A stretch of DNA of 48,771 bases from Halobacteriovorax sp. (GTDB taxonomy: Bacteria; Bdellovibrionota; Bacteriovoracia; Bacteriovoracales; Bacteriovoracaceae). The position numbers were made by a program, and so were the translations under genes. The stretch is taken from positions 1 to 48,771 of the forward strand of contig PBIO01000016.1 in NCBI GenBank assembly GCA_002720865.1, in the 5' to 3' direction. The first letter of the stretch is position 1, and each line of letters starts with the position of its first letter. Below, piece by piece: positions 40,858 through 48,727 of this stretch. Under the pieces are notes generated by a model. That model saw only the letters and a program-made list of their open reading frames with translations. It was not told where the DNA came from and searched no databases.

Positions 40858-41415
40858 CTATGAACCACACATCACCTTATTCTTCCAAAACATGACTGAT
40901 TCTCTAAGAGCACTCTCAAATTTGTCAGATGACATCCTCGTTTTTGTACCACCTGATAATTCAAAATGATTAGCGATAAGTGCCTGGGGTGTTTGGGGCG
41001 TCGGGGTGCTGATTGGGGATGCATTAATACTAATAATTTCCCAATCTGCTGCGGCCTTATATCCAGCTTCTTCTTCCAAAACAGTTCTATGGTACAGAAT
41101 TATTTCTGCAGACATAGCAGGAAGTTTATCCCTAGAGCCAGACATGATAACCTTTCTAGGTTCCTCGCCTTGTTTGCGAGATTCAAAACTGCCGTATAGG
41201 GGATCCCCTTCTTGGAGTTCAACTATACCACTTTTAAATTTGGTAGCAGGAACAGGGACATGATATACCCCAGACCTGTATCCCAAAAATGCATTATCTA
41301 GATTTTCGATTATTAGCGAAATTAATTCGCTCTCAGTTCCCTCGAAATGTGAAAATCTAGATAAGGGTGTCTGTCGTTTTGCAAATGTTAGTGCGATTTG
41401 CTTATTGGGCTTCAT
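40858..41415 (-). CDS. Hypothetical protein (185 aa), possibly DUF3228-like
   Basis: M-K-P-N-K-Q-I-A-L-T-F-A-K-R opens; later E-I-I-L-Y-H-R-T-V-L-E-E-E-A and A-D-W-E-I-I-S-I-N-A-S-P, then L-S-G-G-T-K-T. The pattern recalls DUF3228, but I am unsure. Strong AGGAG upstream. Overlaps the next gene upstream by 14 bases. Confidence 0.5.
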   Translation of the reverse strand: MKPNKQIALTFAKRQTPLSRFSHFEGTESELISLIIENLDNAFLGYRSGVYHVPVPATKFKSGIVELQEGDPLYGSFESRKQGEEPRKVIMSGSRDKLPAMSAEIILYHRTVLEEEAGYKAAADWEIISINASPISTPTPQTPQALIANHFELSGGTKTRMSSDKFESALRESVMFWKNKVMCGS

Positions 41416-41761
41416 TTAAAATCTCCTCCATAGGACTAATATCTTTAAACATCATACCTTCGATGGTAAAAACACCACCGACACTATGAAATATTTCGTG
41501 AACTTTTCTTGTTAGTACCTGCAGTTTCTCTGTATGTACTATTTGTGTTGATGCAGAATTTGGAAATTTTAATACTCTCTTTGTTCCCAAGTATATCCAT
41601 GTTCCACCTGCCAGACTAGTCCAACTAGGAAATCCAGGACCAATAATGTCTGGAACAATTTTGACATGTCTATCCGGAAATTTCCCGGAAGTGCAAATAA
41701 CTAAACAAGATCCTTTTTTGGGCCTAAGAAGCATTCCTCTTCTTAGGTCTTGAACCTTCAT
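41402..41761 (-). CDS. Small beta-barrel-like protein (119 aa)
   Basis: Starts M-K-V-Q-D-L-R-R-G-M-L-L. Chosen because this ATG overlaps the stop of the upstream gene (ATGA). Beta-rich. A distant relative of the SH3-like set is possible but unproven. Confidence 0.55.
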   Translation of the reverse strand: MKVQDLRRGMLLRPKKGSCLVICTSGKFPDRHVKIVPDIIGPGFPSWTSLAGGTWIYLGTKRVLKFPNSASTQIVHTEKLQVLTRKVHEIFHSVGGVFTIEGMMFKDISPMEEILNEAQ

Positions 41762-41982
41762 CGAAAATAACCTGGTGCGGGTAAAAGTGGATGGGCATTC
41801 CAGTCCCATCTATCATACATGTCATCTTCAATTTCATCGTTGGATCGATCATCCCAGCCCCACCGATCATCATATGAATCTCTAAGCGGGATATCCCAAT
41901 TTACGCCCGGGTCAATCTCATTATTCTCAAATCCCTCATCAATCCATGGGGGATCTTCATTATTCTTTGGCCGATAGCTCAT
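41758..41982 (-). CDS. Acidic Asp/Trp-rich protein (74 aa)
   Basis: Mostly low-complexity: many Asp, Glu, Asn, Arg and Trp (DDRWGWDDRSNDEIEDD). Probably disordered. Coupled to the next gene by an ATGA overlap. Function unknown. Confidence 0.5.
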   Translation of the reverse strand: MSYRPKNNEDPPWIDEGFENNEIDPGVNWDIPLRDSYDDRWGWDDRSNDEIEDDMYDRWDWNAHPLLPAPGYFR

Positions 41983-41984
41983 TA

Positions 41985-42191
41985 CTAATATTCTCCTCTA
42001 TTTAAAGCCATGTATGGTACACCAATAAAAAAATCAAAAACCAAACCGACCCCCAATAAGCCGCCTGTAAAGGCATAGACTATTCCAGTTAGGGGTCGGC
42101 CAAGTAAAAATCTATGCACACCGAAAACGCCCAGCACGATAAGTGATAGGTATCCCCAAATTAGGCGAGATGCATCTGATTCATTATTCAT
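41985..42191 (-). CDS. TM2-domain membrane protein
   Basis: 68 residues. G-V-F-G-V-H-R-F-L-L-G followed by a second helix and a V-F-D-F-F ending is the TM2 pattern (two transmembrane segments). Role in phage unknown. Confidence 0.75.
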   Translation of the reverse strand: MNNESDASRLIWGYLSLIVLGVFGVHRFLLGRPLTGIVYAFTGGLLGVGLVFDFFIGVPYMALNRGEY

Positions 42192-42232
42192 AATTGTTAT
42201 CCTATTCTTTTCTTTCGAAGTGTATAAAAATA

Positions 42233-42937
42233 TTATAGTTCAGCTTCAAGTTGTTGAGACTCAACCATAGCTAGAGCGCTCGAACGAATATTAAGAGTTT
42301 CAATCTCCTTTTTAAGATCTTCAATCCTTGATTTTGCCCGTGTAATATCACCGGCTATTGATGCCTTTGTCTCGGCATTTAAATCTAGAACGTCTGATAC
42401 GGTCCCAAATCTCACAAATTCGGTGCGAGGCCAGGTGGAATATTTATCTCCCTTTATAAGATATCCAAAGTACAGCTTTGCAGCAATCTTCGCTTCCTCC
42501 TTAGAGGTTGCATAAAGATAACCAATTGTCCAGTGGTAACTACCCCTAACCTTGTAAATCCCAACACCGCCCTCAGAAATTGTATTTGAGACAGCAGGTG
42601 AGATTCTTTGCCATAACCTGTTTGTTCTGCGGGTGGCAGTAGCCTTCTTTTTACCAAGACTCCATTTTTCCTTACCATCGAAGAACCTCTCTAGAACGTA
42701 GGCCATTGTTTCTTCTTCGGACCGGAATCCGAGATCAAATAGTTGCCTATCTGTATATCCCCACTGTGTAACAGAGGGGATAAGTTCAACCTGCTCGATA
42801 TGGTCTCGCTTTCTATTACACCATCTAGAACCTGTAACATTCTTCTCATATGTAACTTTTTGATATGGGTGTTTAGGACCAAGGGGACGCCTTCTTAAAA
42901 GATCATCAACTATCTTGTCACGATTAATCAAACTCAT
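42233..42937 (-). CDS. Hypothetical protein with coiled-coil C-terminus
   Basis: 234 residues from the chosen ATG (M-S-L-I-N-R-D-K-I-V), which has AAGGA nine bases upstream; an earlier in-frame ATG lies inside the upstream gene. The C-terminal part is helical (SRIEDLKKEIETLNIRSSAL), the middle basic (SLGKKKATATRRTNRLWQRI). No family recognised. Confidence 0.55.
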   Translation of the reverse strand: MSLINRDKIVDDLLRRRPLGPKHPYQKVTYEKNVTGSRWCNRKRDHIEQVELIPSVTQWGYTDRQLFDLGFRSEEETMAYVLERFFDGKEKWSLGKKKATATRRTNRLWQRISPAVSNTISEGGVGIYKVRGSYHWTIGYLYATSKEEAKIAAKLYFGYLIKGDKYSTWPRTEFVRFGTVSDVLDLNAETKASIAGDITRAKSRIEDLKKEIETLNIRSSALAMVESQQLEAEL

Positions 42938-42953
42938 TTTTGTTTGTTCCTTT

Positions 42954-43214
42954 TTATGCTTCTGGATATGAACCAGAGGAGGGTTTATCAATTAACAACT
43001 CTGAAATGTTGTTTTCGAAAAAATGTCGGGTTGCCTGATACTGTTCGGCTGCAGCTGTTGCACCGGTGATATATGCATCATCTTCTAACTTTCTAAGTTC
43101 TTCGATTGTTATAAGGACCTTTCGAAAACTTAGATCTATAATCAGGCCTGTTATAAAGTTTTTAGCCTCTATAATTGAATCGTCTAACGGTGTTATGATA
43201 CCAAACTCAGACAC
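42954..43214 (-). CDS. Hypothetical protein (86 aa)
   Basis: M-S-E-F-G-I-I-T-P-L-D-D opens; mostly helical with a hydrophobic middle (ITGLIIDLSF). Lies ten bases downstream of the repeat-containing gene. No family recognised. Confidence 0.55.
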   Translation of the reverse strand: MSEFGIITPLDDSIIEAKNFITGLIIDLSFRKVLITIEELRKLEDDAYITGATAAAEQYQATRHFFENNISELLIDKPSSGSYPEA

Positions 43215-43223
43215 TATTTTCTC

Positions 43224-44015
43224 CTATACCTTCTGCCGGCGCTTACCAATCATATTGATACCTAGCTCCAACATCGTGCCATTGACAAGGGTAGGATAAA
43301 CCAGCTGGCCGCGGTCAGTAACATAAGGAGCGTCAGCAATCAGTGCCACCTGGCCCTTATAATACCTCATATCCCCGATTACGTGCGACGGATTATCAAG
43401 CTCTTCAAAAATTTTCTTAAAAGCCTTAAGCAGCTTATTACATGCCCACTCATCTAGATGGGGCTCTTCAAGAGACTGGTGGGATGGGGCGCGATCCTTC
43501 CAATTAATCCAGCTATTAACCTTTTCGTAAGCCTTTGCGGTGCCAACACGGTGCTGAAAATAATATTCATTCTTCGAAGCAGCAATACGGATAGCAAGAC
43601 GAAGCTTTTCAATAAGCTCATCAGATGGAATCCACTTACCTTCCAGTTGGATTTTCTTAGCTTCAGCCATCATATTATCAAGCCAGGATTGCTGCTTTTC
43701 GCTAAGATCCCACCCCATCCGGATTTTACTGGCAAAGTCCAACATAACCTTTCGGCGGTGTTGCATGCCGTCAAGATTTGCAGACTCAGTAATCTTCGCA
43801 ACTAGCTCCGGAGACTTTGCTTCAGGGACACCTTGCTCAATAATAGAATCAAGCCACGCGCGTCGTTTTGGGCTCAGTCCGCGACCGTTCCGAAGACGAT
43901 ACTCCATATCAATCGCAAACCTACAATTCCTTGAATTTTCAAGGCCGACCTCAGTATAACCAGCAATTAGTGCCTGGGTTTCAGAAAGTCTAAGTTCGCG
44001 GGATTTTCTAGTCAT
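43224..44015 (-). CDS. Phage hypothetical protein with internal repeat (263 aa)
   Basis: Residues 47-62 (LSPKRRAWLDSIIEQG) and 104-119 (LSEKQQSWLDNMMAEA) are a duplicated unit of two helices. The C-terminal 100 residues include G-D-M-R-Y-Y-K-G-Q-V-A. Driven by the promoter at 44064-44094, with a 5' hairpin in the leader. Role unknown. Confidence 0.65.
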   Translation of the reverse strand: MTRKSRELRLSETQALIAGYTEVGLENSRNCRFAIDMEYRLRNGRGLSPKRRAWLDSIIEQGVPEAKSPELVAKITESANLDGMQHRRKVMLDFASKIRMGWDLSEKQQSWLDNMMAEAKKIQLEGKWIPSDELIEKLRLAIRIAASKNEYYFQHRVGTAKAYEKVNSWINWKDRAPSHQSLEEPHLDEWACNKLLKAFKKIFEELDNPSHVIGDMRYYKGQVALIADAPYVTDRGQLVYPTLVNGTMLELGINMIGKRRQKV

Positions 44016-44034
44016 TTGGTATCTCTCAATTTAA

Positions 44035-44057
44035 GATGGGGGCCAATCCCCACCATC
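44035..44057 (-). promoter_or_regulatory. 5' leader hairpin
   Basis: 8-bp stem with one bulge (GATGG+GGG arms), 6-nt loop, at the predicted start of the transcript from the promoter at 44064-44094. Could stabilise the mRNA. Confidence 0.5.
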
Positions 44058-44063
44058 AAGTAT

Positions 44064-44094
44064 ATAATACCATAGTTTGGCAGATTTTGCACGA
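44064..44094 (-). promoter_or_regulatory. Minus-strand promoter CGTGCAAA-N16-TATTAT
   Basis: TATTAT at 44064-44069, 16-base spacer, TGCAAA at 44086-44091 with CGTG extension. Reads into the 263-residue gene. Confidence 0.75.
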
Positions 44095-44103
44095 AAATGC
44101 AAC

Positions 44104-44270
44104 AAAAAATGAGGAGAAGCTGATAGACTCTGTATTATTTGAGAGATCTTTCAACCACCGGGTGTAATTGAATCGGTGCACCGACTCCTATGAACACCTC
44201 CCCCGGGGGTCAGGGGTCGACGGTGGGATACTCAATCAAATAAATACATAGAAATATCAACTTCTCCTCA
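44104..44270 (-). ncRNA. Structured RNA candidate with terminal U-run
   Basis: Lies in a 275-nt gap between the ligase end (44291) and the promoter above. Outer 16-bp helix: 44110-44125 pairs with 44255-44270. The only imperfect pair is C-A read on plus but G-U on minus, so the minus strand is favoured. The helix continues inward (UGUAU/AUACA, UAUUUGA/UCAAAUA, GAG-AUC/GAU-CUC, CCACCG/CGGUGG) to a branched apex with GGUGU/ACACC, UCGG-UGCA-CCGA and a CCCC/GGGG pairing. Six Us follow on the minus strand, as in a terminated small RNA. Confidence 0.65.
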
Positions 44271-44290
44271 TAACTAAATATACGGTAAGA

Positions 44291-45523
44291 CTATCGATCA
44301 TTTCGAAAGTGAATAAATGTAGGAAATCTTAAAGAACCATCCGGGGTTACTTCTTGATATCGAACCTCAACTATTTTACCGATATAATCATCAGGACTAT
44401 CCCATATTAGCTTTCGAAGTTCATCATTTAGTCCCGAACCCACCCCGACCTCAACGCCGTTATAGTCAACAACTAAATTTCCACACATTCCCTTAAATTT
44501 CCCGTTTCCCTCCTCAATGCGTAGTACCATAACATCAGCGTCCTGGAACGATTTTACCTTCATAACCTCGTACCCGCGGCCGCGGCGATATAGGGCATCA
44601 AGATCCTTAATCATAACACCTTCATATCCCTCTGCAACGAACTGATGGTGGTATAGATTGACTTGATCAACACATGCCAAAATTATGTGTCGTGGAATTA
44701 ATGAAAGATATTTTGCTGTAGTCCCATAAGCGTTGAACCTTTCTTCAAGAGCTAAACGCCGGTGGTGACATGTCAATCCGGGCTCATTATTCACCCAGTC
44801 ATCAAGAGGAAGAAAATCAAATAATGATAAATATGAATCCTTAGTATCAACATTTTCTTTTCGATATGCCTGACGCATTAGAGCAACAAAGTCTTTGCCC
44901 ATGATCTCGCCATCATAAAAGCCATCACCAAGAATTGACAACTCAAGACCGATTGTATCATCAAAATTCGTTATTTGTTTTCCAGACCTAGCATAAAGAG
45001 TTGCGACGCCAGAACGAACGATTGCGCAACATCTAATTCCATCAAGCTTTGGCTCTAGTGCGACTACCTCTTTTCCCTTAAGGCGCTTTGGCTCAAACTT
45101 CTGAGCTAACTGAACATCAAAGGTAGGAATTAGTCCAGGAAATACTGAATTGATCGTTTTTGTAGAAATACCAATAGCTAGATGCTTTTTTAAAACTTTA
45201 CGCATCCATTTCTCCTCTTCTAAAGTAGAAGAAGTTATAGCTATTTTCATCATTTCCAACGCGGCATTGCCGGTATGATATCGTTCAGAACAGAGCTTTG
45301 CACAATCGAGGAATAGGTTCCACCGATCAATCTCTGCATGGCCATGTTGTCTAGACTTTGAAACTTTTGGAACCTTGACAACGTTAAATACGATGTATGG
45401 ATCATTTGCATATTGCAAAACACGTTTCAACAAAGCATTATTAGAGTTGTCTAATAATATCTGCTTCTTCGAATTTGTCCCTCGTGTATTTTTAATCGTA
45501 GTTAAAATTTCAGAAACTAACAT
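44291..45523 (-). CDS. ATP-dependent DNA ligase
   Basis: 410 residues. E-P-K-L-D-G-I-R (motif I, adenylated Lys159), Y-D-G-E-I-M, E-G-V-M-I-K and E-V-M-K-V-K-S (motifs IIIa to V) and an OB-fold C-terminus typical of phage ATP ligases. Seals nicks in phage DNA. Start at the ATG after GAGGTG rather than an upstream GTG; a promoter lies just upstream (45545-45575). Confidence 0.9.
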   Translation of the reverse strand: MLVSEILTTIKNTRGTNSKKQILLDNSNNALLKRVLQYANDPYIVFNVVKVPKVSKSRQHGHAEIDRWNLFLDCAKLCSERYHTGNAALEMMKIAITSSTLEEEKWMRKVLKKHLAIGISTKTINSVFPGLIPTFDVQLAQKFEPKRLKGKEVVALEPKLDGIRCCAIVRSGVATLYARSGKQITNFDDTIGLELSILGDGFYDGEIMGKDFVALMRQAYRKENVDTKDSYLSLFDFLPLDDWVNNEPGLTCHHRRLALEERFNAYGTTAKYLSLIPRHIILACVDQVNLYHHQFVAEGYEGVMIKDLDALYRRGRGYEVMKVKSFQDADVMVLRIEEGNGKFKGMCGNLVVDYNGVEVGVGSGLNDELRKLIWDSPDDYIGKIVEVRYQEVTPDGSLRFPTFIHFRNDR

Positions 45524-45544
45524 AAGCACCTCGTGTCTAATTAA

Positions 45545-45575
45545 ATAATAACACGTTCTACTTATTTTTACACGG
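45545..45575 (-). promoter_or_regulatory. Minus-strand promoter CGTGTAAA-N16-TATTAT
   Basis: TATTAT at 45545-45550, 16-base spacer, TGTAAA at 45567-45572 with CGTG extension, directed at the ligase gene. Confidence 0.7.
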
Positions 45576-45585
45576 AGATATTATA

Positions 45586-45990
45586 CTAAGGACGATCATC
45601 CTTAATACCTTTACCGCTCCACCTAGCTTTTCGAAGGCGAACATCATAATGAGTAAAAGTAACATACCTTCCCACACCACCTTGTAACATCTTACCTTCT
45701 TTAATAAGCTGCAAAACTGTATTCCACACCTGGTCAGGTGTTAGGCCGGTGACCTTAATATCTGCAGCCTTAGCAACCATATGCTGGCTCTTTCGGGCGC
45801 CGCCAATTTTTCTATTATAGGAAGGAGATCGATAGCCACTAATTACCCTAATAGGCAGGCCTATATGATCTCTTAATACTTGAAGATTTTCAGCAAGTAA
45901 TCGAACATTATCGATGTACTCAAATGGTACGTCAGAACCGTCCCTACAACTAAATTCTGAGAAAGAAAAGTTTTTTGTTAAGTCTCCCAC
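45586..45990 (-). CDS. M15 (M15_3-type) peptidase, endolysin candidate
   Basis: 134 residues. F-S-F-S-E-F-S-C-R, S-G-Y-R-S-P-S-Y-N, S-Q-H-M-V-A-K-A-A-D-I and T-H-Y-D-V-R carry the metal ligands of M15_3 carboxypeptidases. Hydrolyses peptidoglycan cross-link peptides. No signal peptide, as in holin-dependent endolysins. Overlaps the upstream gene by 13 bases. Confidence 0.83.
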   Translation of the reverse strand: MGDLTKNFSFSEFSCRDGSDVPFEYIDNVRLLAENLQVLRDHIGLPIRVISGYRSPSYNRKIGGARKSQHMVAKAADIKVTGLTPDQVWNTVLQLIKEGKMLQGGVGRYVTFTHYDVRLRKARWSGKGIKDDRP

Positions 45991-46430
45991 TTATCACCTT
46001 TTTGTAATGTTTCTTTAATTAAGTTTCTTAATTGATCGATTGTTGATTCATTTTGAGCTTCTGGGTTTTCTGACCACGTTCCGAGATTATGTTTTTTTCT
46101 CCATTGATCCCCAATCTTGGATCTTGCTATGTCAAAATCTTTTTTCCCTAATTCTATATCCCAAGGGGTGCCATCAACAGAGACAATCCTTGTCATATCG
46201 ACAGTGGGTAATCTTTCAATTTGAAGCCCTAATGTCTTAACATCAACACCAGGAGTATTTTCAAATTTTATTACTAAATTTGCCCACTGTTTGCCAGATG
46301 GCCCGGGTTGTAAGGGACCTTCTTGATTTACTGTAATTACTGATGGAAGCCCGCGAAGCGTCGTTAAAATATCTTCGTGCGTTGGGTCAGAAGAGCTACC
46401 AATGTCGATCCTTACACGAATGGCAACCAC
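45978..46430 (-). CDS. Hypothetical protein with C-terminal leader-like motif (150 aa)
   Basis: GTG start. The body looks like a ferredoxin-type alpha/beta fold; the C-terminus (T-I-D-Q-L-R-N-L-I-K-E-T-L) resembles the leader motif, including I-K-E, but at the opposite end. Coupled to the M15 gene. Confidence 0.55.
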   Translation of the reverse strand: MVAIRVRIDIGSSSDPTHEDILTTLRGLPSVITVNQEGPLQPGPSGKQWANLVIKFENTPGVDVKTLGLQIERLPTVDMTRIVSVDGTPWDIELGKKDFDIARSKIGDQWRKKHNLGTWSENPEAQNESTIDQLRNLIKETLQKGDKWET

Positions 46431-46453
46431 TTGTATATCATCAGCAGCTTCTT

Positions 46454-46714
46454 TTAAAAGTTCTTTTTTTTTACTAGCCTGCGAACGGATTCTTCTATCG
46501 TAGAGCCCGCAGACCAGGAGACCGCTTGAGCCTGATATCGTAAAGCCTCTTGTTTACGCCAGGCCATCACTTGATTAGCCTGTACAAGGTCTAAATCATA
46601 CTCAACCATTAAAGAACCCATATCAACATCAAGTAGTTCAATCATTTCATCAAGATTCAATGGGGATCTTGACTGTGATTTAAGAACCGCTAATTCTCTA
46701 TCTTCTTTCGACAT
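46454..46714 (-). CDS. Small helical protein (86 aa)
   Basis: Charged helical protein; region V-Q-A-N-Q-V-M-A-W-R-K-Q-E-A-L-R. Good spacing to the ribosome binding site AAAGGAG. The upstream region has a 14-bp palindrome. No family recognised. Confidence 0.55.
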   Translation of the reverse strand: MSKEDRELAVLKSQSRSPLNLDEMIELLDVDMGSLMVEYDLDLVQANQVMAWRKQEALRYQAQAVSWSAGSTIEESVRRLVKKKNF

Positions 46715-46748
46715 AGTCTATAAACTCCTTTATAGCCATAATACTACA

Positions 46749-46762
46749 ACAATAATTATTGT
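46749..46762. promoter_or_regulatory. 14-bp palindrome, possible operator
   Basis: Perfect palindrome ACAATAATTATTGT about 35 bases upstream of the 86-residue gene, near a TATTAT. A regulator site is possible; low complexity makes it uncertain. Confidence 0.35.
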
Positions 46763-46832
46763 CTTTATATAATAAGTGCCATATTACATAAAATAAATCA
46801 TATCAACTATATAAGAAAAAAAGAATATGTTA

Positions 46833-47186
46833 CTACTCTTTTTTATTATTATGCCCTAAGTAATATGAATCCTGAAGCATTCGCTTAACAGATGCTCGGC
46901 GGCGGGCTTTAAGGCTAGGGCTAGTAAAATCCTTTGAGCTTGAACTAAGGTCAGTCCTATATTTCTTAGCTGCTTTTTTCCATAGCTTTCGAAATTTCCT
47001 CTTGACCTTCTTTTTATCATTCTCTGATAGCGATTCTAGCATAACATCTAAATTATCGGGTTTCTTAACTGACCAAAATTCCCACGGGGATGATGGATCA
47101 CCGCAATAAGGTTCAGAAAGCTTAATGTCTGGTACAATTCCAGCATCAAGCATTAAGAGCTGTAATAATAGGCGACCGTCTGACAA
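46833..47186 (-). CDS. Basic hypothetical protein (117 aa)
   Basis: Rich in Lys/Arg in the second half (KKKVKRKFRKLWKKAAKKYR). The start is a TTG; a later ATG at 47153 is an alternative. No family recognised. Possibly nucleic-acid binding by composition. Confidence 0.5.
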   Translation of the reverse strand: MSDGRLLLQLLMLDAGIVPDIKLSEPYCGDPSSPWEFWSVKKPDNLDVMLESLSENDKKKVKRKFRKLWKKAAKKYRTDLSSSSKDFTSPSLKARRRASVKRMLQDSYYLGHNNKKE

Positions 47187-47241
47187 GTTAAATCTCGTAG
47201 TTTAAGGTTTAAAATTTTAAGGCGAGCTGCCTATAATCTTT

Positions 47242-47598
47242 CTATTCGTTAACTGGATCTGTCATTTCTATATTTTCGCTATCTGTCGCTTCATTTTCAA
47301 TATTGGCATAAAAATACCTTACTTCTGGAGGTTGTTCATGAACGATCACCCAGGTTTCTAATGTAAATTTTGCCTCTTCATCATTATCAATATCATCATA
47401 TGATGCCTGAGTGTGGAACTTCCAGCCAATTTTCTTATTGGTATTTTCCGGGTCTACAACATCACCCACAACATCACCAAACTCAGCAACTGCGGCGGCC
47501 AAGAGTTCTGTTACGGAGATATCTCCAACATCATTAATCCCACCTTCATTTAAACAAACATCAGAGTTATTGTCAAACTCAATTTCTTGAACCCACAT
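47242..47598 (-). CDS. Acidic hypothetical protein (118 aa)
   Basis: Very acidic (many Asp, Glu, Asn). M-W-V-Q-E-I-E-F-D opens; central T-E-L-L-A-A-A-V-A-E-F-G helix. Lies just downstream of the 43-residue membrane gene. No family recognised. Confidence 0.55.
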   Translation of the reverse strand: MWVQEIEFDNNSDVCLNEGGINDVGDISVTELLAAAVAEFGDVVGDVVDPENTNKKIGWKFHTQASYDDIDNDEEAKFTLETWVIVHEQPPEVRYFYANIENEATDSENIEMTDPVNE

Positions 47599-47601
47599 AT
47601 A

Positions 47602-47733
47602 TTATTTTCTCCCATATCGGCGGTTATTAAATTCATTACGTGACATCAGAATCCGCTTGCGCCTAGTTACCTTACGTTTCGATAAAAAAACAATTAATCC
47701 TGCTATCATCATGACCATTATTAATGTAACCAT
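47602..47733 (-). CDS. Small membrane protein with basic tail (43 aa)
   Basis: AGGAG five bases before the ATG. Hydrophobic start (VTLIMVMMIAGLIVFL) followed by a strongly basic cytoplasmic tail. No family recognised. Confidence 0.65.
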   Translation of the reverse strand: MVTLIMVMMIAGLIVFLSKRKVTRRKRILMSRNEFNNRRYGRK

Positions 47734-47769
47734 ATTTCTCCTGTTGTTTAAACTATAAACCTTAAACTA

Positions 47770-47846
<77 letters not shown>

Positions 47847-47885
47847 ATAATACTTTCAATATAAAAATAAACTCCGGCATACGTA

Positions 47886-48491
47886 ATGTATATGCATAGA
47901 GCTTTACTTATAGTATTATTGGGTATTTTAAATGTATCCTGCGGGCCTAAGTGGATAGCGTATCCTCAAAATGTCAAGAGTTATGAGCAATGTAAACCAT
48001 TCAATTCTGACCCGCAATTAACAAAAGTTCCAGGATTTAATGCATATATTATGACAAAGGGTGGTAATTGCCACATTATGGATAGGCAGAGAGTGTCTAT
48101 AGCAATGATTTTTTTCCTTGAGGAGTGGAGTAATATATTTCCATATTCCCTTGATAAAGACTTAGTTGAAAAAGCTATTAGCGAATTACTAATTGAATTT
48201 TCGTGGGAAGAAAAAAGAAGGAATGCCTACTCTGCAGATGGGCGTCGATTGAACCAAGTACAGGTATCTGGGCTTGCAACAAGCCCAGGGACAATATGGG
48301 TCAAAGCCAGGCCTGGAGATCTAATATGCCAGACCAGCTTTATTCATGAACTTGCCCATATCGGAATATGGGCAATTAAAAAAACAGACGGAGACCCTGA
48401 TCATCTTGGCCCTAAATACTTTGGTTGGACCCCGAGACATAACGTTCTTATTCAAAGAGTAAATAAGATACTTTGTGAAATAGGGATCTAA
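47886..48491 (+). CDS. Lipoprotein HExxH zinc protease-like protein
   Basis: 201 residues. Lipobox L-N-V-S-C (Cys19). H154-E-L-A-H158 is the zinc motif; D-P-D-H shortly after could supply a third ligand. It is the only plus-strand gene in the tRNA cluster and ends two bases before the CCA of tRNA-Asn. Probably periplasmic or outer-membrane. Function unknown. Confidence 0.7.
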   Translation: MYMHRALLIVLLGILNVSCGPKWIAYPQNVKSYEQCKPFNSDPQLTKVPGFNAYIMTKGGNCHIMDRQRVSIAMIFFLEEWSNIFPYSLDKDLVEKAISELLIEFSWEEKRRNAYSADGRRLNQVQVSGLATSPGTIWVKARPGDLICQTSFIHELAHIGIWAIKKTDGDPDHLGPKYFGWTPRHNVLIQRVNKILCEIGI

Positions 48492-48492
48492 A

Positions 48493-48568
48493 TGGCTCCC
48501 CTGCCTGGACTCGAACCAGGAACCCTTTGGTTAACAGCCAAATGCTCTGCCAATTGAGCTACAGGGGA
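48493..48568 (-). tRNA. tRNA-Asn (GUU), CCA encoded
   Basis: Minus strand. Acceptor TCCCCTG/CAGGGGA, anticodon loop CTGTTAA giving GUU, T-loop TTCGAGT, discriminator G, CCA encoded. Confidence 0.92.
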
Positions 48569-48573
48569 ATAAA

Positions 48574-48650
48574 TGGTCGGGATGGCAGGATTCGAACCTG
48601 CGACCCTCTGCTCCCAAAGCAGATGCGCTGCCAGACTGCGCTATACCCCG
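48574..48650 (-). tRNA. tRNA-Pro (UGG), CCA encoded
   Basis: Minus strand. Anticodon loop TTTGGGA giving UGG, T-loop TTCGAAT, discriminator A, CCA encoded. The last acceptor pair (7-66) is an A-C mismatch. Confidence 0.9.
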
Positions 48651-48651
48651 T

Positions 48652-48727
48652 TGGAGCGGGAGAAGGGACTCGAACCCTCAACAATCAGCTTGGAAGGCTG
48701 AAGCTCTACCAATTGAGCTACTCCCGC
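48652..48727 (-). tRNA. tRNA-Gly (UCC), CCA encoded
   Basis: Minus strand. Acceptor GCGGGAG/CTCCCGC, anticodon loop CTTCCAA giving UCC, T-loop TTCGAGT, discriminator T, CCA encoded. Overlap-free and one base from tRNA-Pro. Confidence 0.92.
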
